Shown: in pieces, positions 22,642 through 34,760 of the stretch
Position numbering within the stretch: the stretch's first letter is position 1
Layout of the letters: every line of letters starts with the position of its first letter
Assembly (NCBI RefSeq): GCF_042186555.1
Contig: NC_133326.1
Coordinates: 496,772,063-496,836,062 of the forward strand
Source of the DNA: Aquarana catesbeiana
Lineage: Eukaryota; Chordata; Amphibia; Anura; Ranidae
Direction of reading: 5' to 3'
DNA: 64,000 nt
Notes under the pieces: model-generated
Databases searched by the model: none
The model's input: the letters and a program-made list of their open reading frames with translations, nothing else
Told to the model about the DNA's origin: nothing
Translations under genes and position numbers: made by a program

Positions 22642-22947
22642 GCCCAGGTTCACACTGAGCTGCGGGAATAAAGCCGTGCAAAGTCAGCTGAACGCTCACG
22701 ATTTCACTCCCACATGTCAGTCACTATTTCGGCCGCAATTTCAGAGACATCTGTGCAGGTTTCTGCACAGATATCAATGTAAATTGCAGCCCAAAATGGC
22801 AAAAAGTAGTACAGAAACTACTTTTTGAAATCGGTGCAGCGCCGCAAATGCAGCGTCACACTGATTAGGGCGGTGCCACTGACGGCAATTGCCGCCGATT
22901 TTGACATGTCAAATCGCATGTCAAAATGCTCCAGTGTAAACCAGGGC
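22642..22947. mobile_element. Miniature inverted-repeat element
   Basis: The ends GCCCAGGTTCACACTG and CAGTGTAAACCAGGGC are inverted repeats enclosing about 275 bp of non-coding DNA. The -gttcacact- end sequence is shared in style with the fold-back element (11780) and the element at 15235, so these may be related lineages. It lies in the intron between exons c and d. Confidence 0.6.
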
Positions 22948-23397
22948 TTAAGGACTGATATTTTAGTTTAGATGCAGATAATTTGAATTATCTGCTAGCT
23001 TCCTTTATCTCTTGGACTCCAGCATCACCAGCTCTGCTTTGCACATAACACTTTGGATTTTCAGACTACAAGAGTTAGAAAGTGAGCACCTAGTGCTGGG
23101 CTTTCTCTTAAGGAAACTCAAAATGCTTTGCAAAATCGGTGACTTGAGTGCACACTTCATTAAATGTTTGTTTATGATATACAGATTTACATGCAAATAA
23201 TGAAAACATTGTTATAAACCTGTAAACTTTTTACATATAATAAATCAAGAATGAAAAATTCTGATCGCCTGGTAATACATTGAACATGGTAATTTTGAGG
23301 CAAAAATATTGCAATCAGATTCCGCGTGAGGTTTCAATGGATAATTCAGTCCATTAACAATCATGATGATTTGTTAAATGATTTGTGTTCTTTGTAG

Positions 23398-23505
23398 GAT
23401 TGTGGCAGTCCATCCACATTGATGATCTAAGGAAGTCTAAGGATATGGTGGAAGATGTTACAGCACTTCAGGATCTCACTATAAGCCATCTGTTCTATAC
23501 TGAAG
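23398..23505 (+). CDS. RNF213: RNF213-like exon d
   Basis: 108 nt with phase 2/35 codons/1. It encodes LWQSIHIDDLR, then a Lys/Asp-rich helix and TISHLFYTE. The acceptor is tttgtag and the donor gtaag. The W-x-SIHIDDLR block is the clearest family signature here. The downstream intron of 3.1 kb is almost wholly occupied by two Tc1-type transposons. Confidence 0.88.
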
Positions 23506-23634
23506 GTAAGCTGGAGTGAAGGAAATATAAGTGCATCTCAAAAAAATAGACCAGATCTTTTTGAATGATATGAACTACAAAAATGAACTTGCAGGGGAAA
23601 AATCATAATCTCAGGATCGCACATACCACATATA

Positions 23635-24783
23635 CAATACTGTGCAAAAGTTATAGGCAGTTGTAAAAAAATGCTATAAGTTAAGAATGCCTTCAGAAAT
23701 AAAAGTGTTAATAGTTTCTTTTTTTATCAATTAATAAAATGGAAAGTGAATGAACAAAAAAGAAACCCAAATTAAATCAATGATTTGTGTGACCACCCTT
23801 TGCCTTCAAAACCGCATTGATTCTTCTAGGTACACTTGCACACAGTTTTTGTAGGAACTCGGCAGGTTTATTGTTCCAAACATCTTGGAGAACTACCCAC
23901 TGTTCTTCTGTAGATGTAGGCTGCCTAAAATCCTTCTGTCTTTTCATGTAATCCCAGACAGACTTGATAATGTTGAGATCAGGGCTCTATGGGGGCCAAC
24001 CATCACTTCCAGAACTTCTTGTTCTTTAAGTTGAACATAGTTCTTAATGACATTGGCTGTATGTTTGGGGTCATTTCACTGCAAATTTGGGGCTCAGATC
24101 AGACACTTCCCTGATGCAGAAATGCAGGCCCAAACTTGCAAGAAGCCTTTACCATGCTTCACTGTTGCCTGCTGACACTCATTATTTTACTGCTGTCCAG
24201 CCCTGCTGCAAATAAACTCCCTCCTGCTGCAGCAAAATATTTCAAATTTTGACTCATCAGTACAGAGCACCTGTTGCCATTTTTCTGCACCCCAATTCCC
24301 TTTGTTTTCACGCATAGTTGAGTCACTTAGCCTTGTTTCCATTTCGGAGGTATGACTTTTTGGTCACAATTCTTCCATGAAGACCACTTTTGGCCAGACT
24401 TCTGCAGACAGTAGATGGATGTACCAGGGTCCCACTGGTTTCCGGCAGTTCTGTGCTGATGGCACTGCTGGACATCTTCCGATGTCGAAGGGAAGTAAGC
24501 ATGAGACGTGTCTTACTTTTGCTGCATTAAGTTTTCTTGTCCGACCACTGCGTCTACCATCCTCAACGTTGCCAGTTTCTTTTTGCTTCCTCAAAAGAGC
24601 TTGGTGAATTGAATTAATGCTGGTTTGAAGCCAAAGGGTAGTCGCACAAATTATTGATTCGATTTAGATTTTTCTTCTGTTTTGTAAATTGATAAAAAAT
24701 AAACAATTAAAATATGTGTTTTTGAAAGCATTCCTACTTTACAGCAATTCTTCACACCTGCCTAAAACTTTTGCACAGTACTG
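23635..24783 (-). mobile_element. Tc1/mariner element, decayed copy
   Basis: TA at 23633-23634 and 24784-24785 flank inverted ends CAATACTGTGCAAAAGTTAT and the complement of cctaaaacttttgcacagtactg. The - strand carries transposase fragments: PSAQNCRKPVGPWYIHL (about 24510-24420) and SPDLNIIKSVWDYMK (about 23990-23940). In the latter the usual catalytic Glu of the NxxE-x-x-W motif is Lys. Most of the middle is deleted. It is dead. Confidence 0.75.
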
Positions 24784-24954
24784 TATGTTCTGCATTACTC
24801 TTTAAATGCAAGCATTAGCACCCTTTCCTTCCTAAATCAGAGTAATGTCAAACACTCATAGACTTCAGGAAGAAATGGCTGCTGCAATTCTGCTTCCTTA
24901 GTAGCCTCTCTTCTCTAGTCTGTAATTGGTCATTGAAGAAGACAGCCCCATGTA

Positions 24955-26546
24955 CAGTGCCTTGCAAAAGTATTCACCCCCCTTGGCATTTTTCGTGTTT
25001 TGTTGCCTCACAACCTGCAATTAACATGGATTGTTTGAGGAATTGCTTCATTTAATTTACAGAACATGCCCACAACTTTGAAGATTTTTTTTTTATTATT
25101 GTGAAGCAAACAACAAATAGGACAAAATAACAGAAAAAGTCAATGTGCATAACTATTCACCCCCTAAAGTGAATACTTTGTAGAGCCACCTTTTGTGGCT
25201 ATCACAGCTCCAAGTCGCATTGGATAAGTCTCTATGAGCTTGCCACATCTTACCACTGAGATTTTTGCCCATTCCTTCTTGCAAAACTGCTCCAGCTCCA
25301 TCAGGTTGGATGGTTTGCGCTTGTGAACAGCAATCTTTAAGTCTGACCACAGATTTTCTAATGGATTGAGGTCTGGGCTTTGACTAGGCCATTCCAACAC
25401 ATTTACATGTTTCCCCTTAAACCACTCAAGTGTTGCTTTAGCAGTGTGTTTGGGGTCATTGTCCTGCTGGAAGGTGAACCTCCGTCCTAGCCTCAAATCA
25501 CACAGAGTGGTACAGGTTTTGCTCAAGAATATCCCTGTATTTAGCACCATCCATTTTTCCCTCAACTCTGACCAGTTTCCCAGTCCTCACTGCTGAAAAA
25601 CATCCCCACAGCATGATGCTGCCACCACCATGTTTCACTGTGGGGATGGTGTTCTTTGGGTGATGTGATGTGTTGGGTTTGTGCCAGACAAAGCATTTTC
25701 TTTGATGGCCAAAAAGTTCAATTTTAGTCTCATCAGACCAGAGCACCTTCCTCCATACATTTTGGGAGTCTCCCACATGCCTTTTCACAAACTGAAAATG
25801 TGCCATTTTGTTTTTTGCTGAAAGTAATGGCTTTCTTCTGGCCACTCTGCCATAAAGCCCAACTCTATGGAGCGTATGGCTTATTGTCGTTCTACGTACA
25901 GATACTCCAGTCTCTGCTGTGGAACTCTGCAGCTCCTCCAGGGTTACCTTAGGTCTATGTGCTGCCCCTCTAATGCCCTCCTTGCCCGGTCCGTGAGTTT
26001 TGGTGTGCGGCCGTCTCTTGGCAGGTTTGCTGTTGTGCCATGTTCTTTCCATTTGGTTATGATAGATTTGATGGTGCTCCTAGGGATCATCAAAGATTTG
26101 GATATTTTTTTATAACCTAACCCTGACTCAACAACATTGTCCCTTACTTTTTTGGAGAGTTCCTTGGTCTTCATGGCAGTGTTTGGTTAGTGGTGCCTCT
26201 TGCTTAACTGTTTTATCCTCTGGGGCCTTTCAAAAAGGTGTATATGTAATGACAGATCATGTGACACTTAGATTGCACACAGGTGGACATCATTTCACTT
26301 ATTATGTGACTTCTGAAGGTAATTGGTTGCACCAGAGCTTTTTATTGGCTCATAACAAAGGGAGTGAATACATATGCACATGCCAATTATCAGTTTTCAA
26401 TTTCTGAAAAATAGTTTTATGTATATATTTTTCTAATTTTACTTCATCAACTTAGACTATTGTGTTCTGATCCATCACACATAATTCAGATTAATGTAAC
26501 AAAGTAGATAAAAAGCCAAGGGGGTGAATACTTTTGCAAGGCACTG
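24955..26546 (-). mobile_element. Tc1/mariner transposon, almost full length
   Basis: 1592 bp, with TA at 24953-24954 and 26547-26548. The inverted ends begin CAGTGCCTTGCAAAAGTATT on both sides and are well conserved. The length is typical for Tc1. The transposase runs on the - strand but has two frameshifts (see the separate entry). It is inserted in the intron between exons d and e, only 1.1 kb or less from the other Tc1 copy and 70 bp upstream of exon e. Confidence 0.92.
25164..26174 (-). pseudogene. Tc1 transposase (DD34E) with two frameshifts
   Basis: Three frames tile one protein. 26174-25944 holds the start MKTKELSKKVRD and the paired helix-turn-helix DNA-binding part with a GRTPKLTDRA tail. 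26052-25498 holds LWSDETKIELFG with the first Asp, and GGGSIMLWGCFSA. 25565-25164 holds [11 protein letters not shown] with the second Asp and [11 protein letters not shown] with the Glu, 34 residues apart. The frame shifts fall around 25985 and 25505. All three catalytic residues remain, so few changes separate it from an active ancestor, but it cannot make one intact protein. Confidence 0.9.
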
Positions 26547-26616
26547 TATATGGTCAAAATGAAACACATTTTTTGTGCTTGCTTTCTGCTTTAATCCATT
26601 TGTTTTAATATTGCAG

Positions 26617-26846
26617 AGAAAAAAAAAACTGTAAAGGATGATACTAAGCATAAAGCAAACATGGAAATAAACATGGAGGTAGAAATGGCCCGTGCGAATG
26701 AAGACGTTAAGATACAAGGCAGGGGTGATGAAGAAGACATGGAGGCAGCGATTGATATATATACGGAAGAAAAAATGGAGACTGAAAATGAAATTTCTGA
26801 AGACCATGAAATGGAAACTGATATTCCATTGCAAAGACCAGAGGAT
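26617..26846 (+). CDS. RNF213: RNF213-like exon e: charged low-complexity insert
   Basis: 230 nt with phase 2/76 codons/0. The acceptor is tattgcag and the donor gtaaga. The frame is open throughout and joins exons d and f exactly. The sequence starts EKKKTVKDD, then is rich in Glu, Asp, Met and Lys (for example MEINMEVEM and EEKMETENE) and ends RPED. No folded domain is evident and I expect a disordered, acidic linker. Three imperfect MExxxEME-like repeats suggest growth by internal duplication. I do not recall an equivalent stretch in the mammalian protein. A run of ten A lies just after the acceptor. Confidence 0.75.
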
Positions 26847-26884
26847 GTAAGAATGAATCCAGTAATGTTTGCACGAATTGGATT

Positions 26885-27886
26885 ATAGTATGCCCTGCCT
26901 ATTGCAAAATGATAGCCGTGCAGCACTTTTGTCTTTCCGGGTGGAACGGGCCTCATGCGGCTGTGCTGCGAGCGTGATCTGTCACTGGCTGTGCACACCG
27001 ATCCGGCCCCCTGCCGGTACCATATGATCACTGTGACCAATCACAGCACATCACATGACAATTGTAAACAATGGATGGATTCCTTTCATGCCATCCATTG
27101 TGTACAATTGTGTTGCTAGCTGTGATTGGTCACAGTGATGTTTATTACTTATCTTATCATTTGCTTCTCTATCCAAAATTTTGCAGTCAAATCAGGATAC
27201 TTTGCAGTATATTTGTTACATGTTCACATTCACATAGCTTTAAAAAAGTATTTAAAAATTGCTGCCTAGCATTTTACTTCCTTGCTTTTGAATTTAATGT
27301 GTACCATAATTCATCCTGTCTGTACTCGGCTGGATCGGCTTCATTATCAGTTGTAAACTAGTTTTGAACACTGTCTGTCCTAACAAAAGGTTAAAGAATT
27401 AGGGACTGGCCTCATGCATTGTATGTCAATAAGAGAAAGCTCAATGTGTCCCTGGTCGTCTGTAAGGGGAGAACTTTAGAAACAGTTGTCTACAGACTGT
27501 TCACAAACTGCAAAAGCCAATCAGATCCTTCATGACAGTATGACCATTTCTCAATGATTCTTATATAATTTTTAAAATGTTGTGTTTGCTGTATTTTTGT
27601 GATCAGATTTCACAAAATTGTAAAAATTTACATTTTACCCTTGTGGATGTTCCCTCTGGTGACTGACTGTGAATCTGTAACTGGTACTTTTGTTGACCAG
27701 TTGCTGAAATTTAGTCATGTGAGAACAGAGATTTAACCTTTCACATGTCAGTTTCTGTTTTCCTGTTTTGGGAGTTTCTGTCTACCTTTGCATATTTACT
27801 CATGCTGTATTTCATTTTCTTTATATTCAATGTTTATCCCTGATTGCTTTAAAGCCATACAAGCATTTTTTTTCATATATTTGCAG
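26885..27886. other. Intron e-f, with a small palindrome
   Basis: No gene seen. A palindrome with arms atcactgtgaccaatcacagc at about 27027 and its complement ending 27139 surrounds tccattgtt/ttccttt; arms total about 45 bp. The rest is A/T-rich with a normal polypyrimidine tract before exon f. Confidence 0.5.
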
Positions 27887-28028
27887 ATGTTGGATACCAC
27901 CATTCTCATCCGAAGCTGTGTTCAGAATGCTATAGGTTTATTAAGAGATGAAGAAAATGTTGAAAGCCGCAGCACCAGGAGGATTGAGATCCTGATAAGC
28001 CTGTTGAGCATAGAAGATCAGATAAAAA
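27887..28028 (+). CDS. RNF213: RNF213-like exon f
   Basis: 142 nt with phase 0/47 codons/1. It opens MLDTTILIRSCVQNAIG, a helix that is strongly conserved in RNF213 proteins, and ends ISLLSIEDQIK. The acceptor is atttgcag and the donor gtatgt. The ATG at the exon start is an internal methionine, not a translation start, because the frame continues from exon e. Confidence 0.9.
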
Positions 28029-28084
28029 GTATGTTTACCTGATTTGTTTATACGTTTATTTCAGGTTTAGATTTAGACCCCTTT

Positions 28085-28355
28085 GTAGGTGCTTTTTCAG
28101 GCATTTTAGTGCTAAAAATAGCTCAAGTCTCCCCTGTGTGAAAGCCTGAGTGCTATCACATTGGGGCGGTGCGCTTGCACCGGAAAAAAAGTCCTGCAAG
28201 CTTGGTCTTTGGTGCTTTTTGGGCGCTTTTAGCCCCTTGTTAACACCTTCTTTGGGGTTAAAATCGCCCCACTTCCGCCCACACAGCACCGCTAAAACTA
28301 GCGGCGCTTTACCGCTGGCGCTTGGGGGGTCTGAGTGTGAAAGTAGCTTTATAAG
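28085..28355. repeat. Decayed miniature element (family of 15235-15606)
   Basis: Shares ggggcggtgcgcttgcacc, ctttagcgc-type and agtgtgaaag blocks with the 15235 element. The ends are no longer clean inverted repeats. Non-coding. Confidence 0.45.
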
Positions 28356-29859
28356 AGTAGATATGGCGGGCCTTTTTCTGTTTAAAATGCAGCATGTAAA
28401 TATGTAGTCTTTAATTCCGCTGGGGCTTTCTAATTTAAAGTTTGGGGTACTTGAAATCTAACTTTACCAGCACCAGCTTCTAAATGAAAAATAAAAGACC
28501 ACTTTAGGTTGTGGAATTCTTAGCCTAACTTCAACAAATGGATGAGAGCCATTAATAACACCTTGAGTTCTCTATTTAGATGGTAAAATATACATTGTTT
28601 ACTTCACTTGTTGCAATTTAGTCTGGAAAGAAAATATAAGAAGAAGATTTTTGTAAATTGCAGAAAGTGAAATAATGGGGCTCATACCCATAGCAACCAG
28701 TCTGATATAATTTCATGGGAAAAACATGGAGGCTGCCATTGCTGACCTTTCCTCTGAAAATACTGGATGCCTGGCTGTTCTCTTACTTCAATGCATTGAG
28801 TGACTAATCCAGAATCAGTATGCAGGTTACGTTTAACTTTTCTTCATCTTTCTTGTTCTGCAGAAATATTCCAGGTAACTCAAAAAGTATTAAAGGCAGA
28901 GTTATAACAGCCCAGCAACTAGTAAATTCAGAAAGAATTTGCGGTTTGTCTATTTTGCTAATTTTTCTATATATTTTTAATATTTTGCTAATGTGGATAT
29001 AACCGATATATAAGCTCTGACTTTGTTGTTACTATATGTGATGATTAGATATGAGAGACCATTCTTGGTTCTGTATTGTCTTTACGTGAGAACCAATAAA
29101 TATATCTTAAAAAAAAAAAAAAAAAATCAGTAGGAGTTTAGTAATAATAGCTCCATATTTCTCACAGTAGATTTACTTTAACCACCTCAATACAGGGCAC
29201 TTAAACTCCCTTCCTGCCCAGACCAATTTTCAGCTTTCAGTGCTCTCACACTTTGAATGACAATTACTCAGTCATGCAACACTGTACCCAAATGAAGTTT
29301 GTGTCCTTTTTTTCACACAAATAGAGCTTTCTTTTGGTGGTATTTAATCACTAATGGGTTTTTTATTTTTTGTGCTATAAATAAAAAAAGACCGTAAATT
29401 TTGTGAAAAATTGCCTTTTTCTTTGTTTTTGTCATAAAATTTAGCAAATTAGTAATTTTTCTTCATACATTTTGACCAAAATTTATACTGCTATATATCT
29501 TTGGTAAAAATAACCCAAATTCGTGTATATTATTTGGTCTTTGAAAGTTATATAGTCTACAGACTATGGTATAAAATTGAAATTATCTGATCAGGCCTTC
29601 AGTACATCAGGTGAATCTAATTTCTTGAGGTGCTAACAAGTCAGAAAAGTACAAGTACCCCCCAAATGACCCCTTTTTAGAAAGTAGACATTCCACGGTA
29701 TTAAGTAAATAGCATGGTGAGTTTTTTTAAGTTGTAATTTTTTTCCCACAATTCTTTGCAAAAGGAAGTTTTTTTTTTTGTTTTTTTTTTTTTTTTTTTT
29801 ACAAAATTGTCATATTAACTGGTTGTTTCTCTCACAGAGCATATGCATACAACAAATTA

Positions 29860-30487
29860 CACCCCAAAATACATCCTGCTACTCCTCCTGAGTATGGGGA
29901 TACCACATGTGTGGGACTTTTACACAGCCTGGCCACATACAAAGGCCCAACATTGAAGTAGCACCATCAGGCGATCTACGAGCATAAATTGCACATCTCA
30001 TTTCTCAACCACCTATTACACTTTTGAAGGCCCTGGAGCACCAGGACAATGGAATTGCCCACAAAATGATCCAATTTTGGAAAGCAAACACCCCAACATA
30101 TAATCTATGAGGCATAATGAGTCTTTTGAATGGTTATTTTTTTCCAGAAGTTTTTGGAAAACGTGGAAAAAAAGTGAAAACGCATTTTTTTTTTTTTTTA
30201 CACAAAGTTGTCCATTTTATAAGATATTTCCAATGCATAGCAAATACATAGCAAAAATGACACCCCAAAATACACTCTGCTACTCCTCCTGAGTATGGCG
30301 ATGCCACATGTGTGGGACTTTTACACAGCCTGGCCACATACAAAGGCCCAACAATGAAGTAACACCATCAGGCGATCTATGAGCATAAATTGCACATCTC
30401 ATTTCTCAACCACCTATTACACTTTTGAAGGCCCTGGAGCACCAGGACAATGGAATTGCCCACAAAATGACCCCATTTTGGAAAGGG
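29860..30487. repeat. Duplicated 230 bp block inside the piggyBac element
   Basis: The block from acaccccaaaatacatcctg to attgcccacaaaatgatcca at 29860-30090 returns at 30261-30487 with about 95% identity, offset by 401 bp. Between the copies is a poly-T bearing spacer. Confidence 0.8.
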
Positions 30488-31059
30488 TAAAAAAAAGTAT
30501 TACCTGTGCTTTTAGTAGTGTCCAGGCAGCAGTCAGGGATGTGCTTAACGACAGCAATAGTAATTATCCAGGCAGCAGGCAGGAATATTGTCTATAGTCA
30601 GCACAAGGATATTGTCAGCACAGCCAAAGCATTTGTCCATAGAAATTGTCCAGGCAGAGACAGCCAGCAGAGCCATAATATTGGTCCTGGTACACTGTTA
30701 CTTGCAGACACTCATTATTGTACCGCTCTTCAGCCCTTCATAAACATACTGCCTCTTGCTACAGCTAATTATTTGCATGGTCCAGGTAGCAGGCAGAGGT
30801 GTGGTCTATTCATGCGGCAGGCAAAGGCATGATGGCAGTAAGTCAGCAGTAGGCTGAGGGCCGCAATCAGGTAAGACCGGGGCACAGGGGTAGAGGCTTC
30901 GACCCACCCAAATCTCTATGAAGCATCCGGACTTCAGACCCTAGTCCGGAAATTACAAAACCCGGAGAAAACAAAAAAATTGTTTTCTCCATCCGGAAAA
31001 ACTATTCTGGTGCACCTCACATATGTGAGACCCCTGTGTACTACAGTGGCAAGGCAACA

Positions 31060-31372
31060 GATCAGTCCAAGTGGTAGGCAAAAGCATAGTCCATAAAACA
31101 GGCCAGGGTCAGTTCACGTGCAAGCAGTCCAAGCGGTAGGCAGAATCATAGTCACAAAACAGGCCAGGGTCAGTTCACGTGGAAGCAGTCCAAACGGTAG
31201 GCAGAGGCATAGTCACAAAACAGGCCAGGGTCAGTTCACATGCAAGCAGTCCAAACGGTGGGCAGAGGCATAGTCACAAAACAGGCCAGGGTCAGTTCAT
31301 GTGGAAGCAGTCCAAACGGTAGGCAGAGGCATAGTCAAAAAGCAGGCCAGGGTCAGTTCATGTGGAAGGCAG
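31060..31372. repeat. 61 bp tandem array inside the piggyBac element
   Basis: About five copies of a unit containing aaacaggccagggtcagttc and gcagtccaaacggtaggcag. Copies differ by single bases. Two small frames across it are repeat products and are not reported as genes. Confidence 0.85.
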
Positions 31373-31447
31373 TGGCATGGTTATTTGGGGAAGCATGGAA
31401 AATGGTCAGCACAGATGATGAAAATGGGGAAAATATGGGCTAATATT

Positions 31448-33960
31448 TTAGGGATGTATGATAAAGTTCGAAGCATTCACCAATGCAAAGGCCAGGTTGG
31501 GAGGTACAATGGAAGCTGGTATCTTTTCGAAATCCTCTTCTGCTGCACACGTGACATCTTTTTTGCCGACTTCGGCCTGCTTCCGATGGTGGAATGTTGT
31601 ACGGGAAGTGGCGTTCATGAAGTCGGCTAGCAGCATCAGAGCGAAGGTCTTCTGGGGGGATCTTTGTTGATAGATGAGGGACAAGATTAATACTTCTATG
31701 AATTTTAGGAAGGGGGCGGGGCTTTCTGTGGATTTTGTGTAGACTATGTAGGCATTATAAACTGCCAAATGGATGACATAAATTGCTACCTTCTTGTACC
31801 AGAATCGGGACCTCCTTATTGACAAATAGGGCTGAATCATTTGATCATTGAAATCCCCCCCCTCCCAGGTAGAGATTATAATCTTGGACACATGTCGGTT
31901 TTTCAATGGGACCTCGTCTTCGCTGAACTACAACTGTAGTGTCATCGTGAATGGTGGACATCATGTGCACGTTCCTGTTATCCTTCCACCTCAAGGCCAG
32001 CACTTCATTGCATCTCAGTGTTACTCTTTCCCCCCCTTTGCAGCTTTTGTTTACTATGGATTGTGGGAAGTCCTTCTTATTTTTTCTTGAGGTTCCGCAG
32101 GCCAGGGTTTTTCGATATATAGGTGTCTGAAAAGGGGCATGCTGGTATAAAAGTTGTCAAGGTATATATGATATCCTTTTTTCAGAAGTGGGTAAGCCAG
32201 GTCCCATACGATTTTTCCAGTTGTGCCCATGTAGGCCAGGCACTCAGGGAGCTGGAGCTGGGAATCTCTTCCTTCACGCATACAGATATCCCGTGGCTCT
32301 CTCACAGAGCTTGTAAAATTTTACTCCGTATTTGGCCTTTTTGTTAGATATATATTGTTTTATTCCTAGCCGGCCTGAAAATGGTATCAGGGACTCATCC
32401 ACACATATATGCTTCTCGGGGACATAGAGTTCTGCAAATCGTTGGGAAAATAAATTTATCAGTGGGCGAATCTTATATAACTTATCGGAATTTGGATGAT
32501 TGCGGGGAGGGCACTGGGTGTTGTCGTTAAAATGAAAGAATCTCATATCGGGACCTGGGCATTGCGGCAAAATACATGGGCGTATGGTGGATGGGGTTGG
32601 TCGACCAATAGGCATGTCCTTCTTTTTTTTTTTTTTTGTAAGCCCCATGTTTAAGGTGAGGCCGAAAAACAATTTGAACTCCTCCAAATTCAGATCTCTC
32701 CACTCAAACAGACGGGCATAAGATGATTGGGAGTTGTTGGCAATATACTGCTGGGCATACAGATTTAAAAAATAAATAAAGTGCGCTAATTATATGAAAA
32801 TACACACATAGATGTGAATACATGTGGGTGGTAGTAAAAACCACAATCTACTGAGAGCAAGTAAATGACTCCATGAGTGGTAGAAATATATAAGTGCAAA
32901 ACATAAAAACTCAAATAAAAAGAAGAAACAAAAAATGTGTACATGTGAAGTACAATGATATTAATAGCGTGAAAATCTGAAAATCAAACAAACTCAGTCC
33001 ATGGATTCAAACATAAAAAGTTCATCAGTGAAAAAAAGCTTCCATCCACTATACAGCTCAGCAGCAACTAATCCCCCTATGAGTGGATTGACAAAGTAGA
33101 GAGATGTGCAGGATGGTACAAATCCACTGACGGCGACTCCAATAAGTAAGAAAGTGATAAAGGTGGACTCTTACCCTCCGTGTTGGACCCCCTCCTTGGC
33201 AGGGTCTATCAGGCATGCAGATTTTTGCCCTCTGCAGGGACCGTGTAATGAGAAGATCTCCCCAGCAGCTGTCAGGAATGTTGTCTCCGATCCGGGCTGG
33301 TCCAAGTGAAACGCATGTACTGTCTCTGCCTGTCACACAGCTGTCCCAAATCCAGTTCAGCAGGGCATACAGATTTGTCTGGTCCACAATGAATTGCAGC
33401 AAAGTGTCGGGCAAAAACAGGTGAAAGCAATCGATCTCTGTGAAATTTTGGGTGTTGGCCTGCACACCTGGCTGTGCTGTGAAAGGGGGAATAATTGGTG
33501 ATCCCGAGTTGGAAGCCAGCCATGTTGGGTTGGCAAGACCTTCTGGCATGTATGTAGCGGCCCTGGCTCTTGGGGGACGTGACACTCCAGTAGTTGGAGG
33601 AGTTGAATTCCCTGTGCTGGTACTCAGGTGTGATGTGGCAGCACTGGTACTGGGCCTGGGCATTTGTTAGCGGGGCCTATCGCTGGCGGCAGCGCTGATA
33701 CTGGGCCTTTGTTCCTGGGGCCTATTGCTGGTGGCAGCGCTGATACTGGGCCTTTGTTCCTGGGGCCTATTGCTGGCAGCAGTGCTGTTACTGGGCCTGG
33801 GAATATAATCCTGGTTGCTGGCGGCTGCCTGGTTTCCAGAGTGCCCTTTTAGGAGGGACCCATTCTTCATCCGAATCATTACTACTCTCGATCGGTTCAA
33901 ATGCCGAATTTGATTCGGAATTGGAATTGGAATCTGATGAGAACTCCCCAGTGCTCTCAT
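31448..33960 (-). pseudogene. piggyBac transposase, interrupted
   Basis: Reading down the - strand, 33663-33360 gives a low-complexity N-terminus ending with CFHLFLPDTLLQFIVDQTN. After the 32768-33360 insertion comes LEEFKLFFGLTLNMGL (about 32680), then RFAELYVPEKHICVDESL, whose Asp in CVDES is catalytic (about 32400). Then come GYHIYLDNFYTSMPLFRHL (second catalytic Asp, about 32170) and NDQMIQPYLSIRRSRFWYKK with HLAVYNAYIVY (about 31850-31740). The frame changes near 32290 and 31900. The C-terminal Cys-rich domain is not clear, although DVTCAAEED near 31540 may be its remnant. Confidence 0.8.
32768..33360 (-). mobile_element. 593 bp insertion in the piggyBac transposase with 14 bp target-site duplication
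   Basis: GGGCATACAGATTT flanks the insertion at about 32754-32767 and again at about 33363-33376. The insertion has an A-rich left end (aaaaaataaataaagtgcgc) and no protein similarity. The duplication of more than 10 bp and the A/T-rich terminus suggest target-primed retrotransposition of a non-autonomous element rather than a DNA transposon. The end style resembles 41990-42790. Confidence 0.7.
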
Positions 33961-34009
33961 CAGTCATAGAGAGGATCTGGAACGCCTCCTTACTAGTATA
34001 TACTCTTTT

Positions 34010-34760
34010 GGATATGGCTGTGTGGCGGGTAGCTGTGCGATGGGTGGCAGGTGACTGTCACTGATGGACTGTGCGATGGGTGGCAGGTGACGTTCACTGA
34101 GAGGTGATGATGGTGTGATGGGCGATGGTCACTGATGGGTGACATGCGATGGTCACTGATGGGTGACAGGCCACGGACGGTGACGGGTGATGGTCACAGA
34201 TGGTTGACAGGCGACGTTCAGTTACGGGTGATGGGTGACAGGCCACGGTCACTGATGGGTGACGGGTGCACTGTTGACGGTCACTGATGGGTGGCGGGTG
34301 ACAGGGCATGGTCACTGATGGGTGACAGGGCACGGTCACTGATGGGTGACAGGCGATGGTCACTGATGGGTGACAGGCCACGGACGATGACAGGTGATGG
34401 TCACAGATGGTTGACAGGCGACGGTCACTGACGGGTGACTGGTGATGGGTGACAGGCCACGGTCACTGATGGGTGACGGGTGCACCGCTGAACAGTCACT
34501 GATGGGTGATGGGTGACAGGGCTCGGTCACTGATGGGTGACGGGTGCACCGCTGATGGACACTGATTGGTGACGGGTAACAGGGCACGGTCACTGATGGG
34601 TGACGGGTGACAGGGTACGGTCACTGATGGGTGACGGGTGACAGGGCACGGTCACTGATGGGTGACGGTTGCACCGCTGATGGTCACTGATGGCAGTCTC
34701 TTATGTGACAGGTACACTTTAATGTGATGACTGTTGGGTGACAGGTGACAATTGGGGGGG
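34010..34760. repeat. Minisatellite of GGTCACTGATGGGTGACAGG-type units
   Basis: About 0.75 kb of units of 20-30 bp made from ggtcactgatgggtga, cgggtgcaccgctga and caggccacgg. Open frames on the - strand consisting of HPSVT repeats are produced by the array. It lies near the right end of the piggyBac element. Confidence 0.9.

Noticed and set aside
27887..27889. ATG at the start of exon f as a translation start
   Set aside because: Exon e joins in phase 0 and the protein continues, so this is an internal Met.
31240..31630. 67 and 109-residue frames over the 61 bp array
   Set aside because: Repeat-derived (QTVGRGIV) and inside the piggyBac element.
33058..33663. 201-residue - strand frame as one gene
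   Set aside because: Its second half belongs to the 32768-33360 insertion; only the first part is piggyBac.
34094..34593. Two - strand frames with HPSVT-type repeats
   Set aside because: They are translations of the 34010-34760 minisatellite. No start context, domain or conservation.
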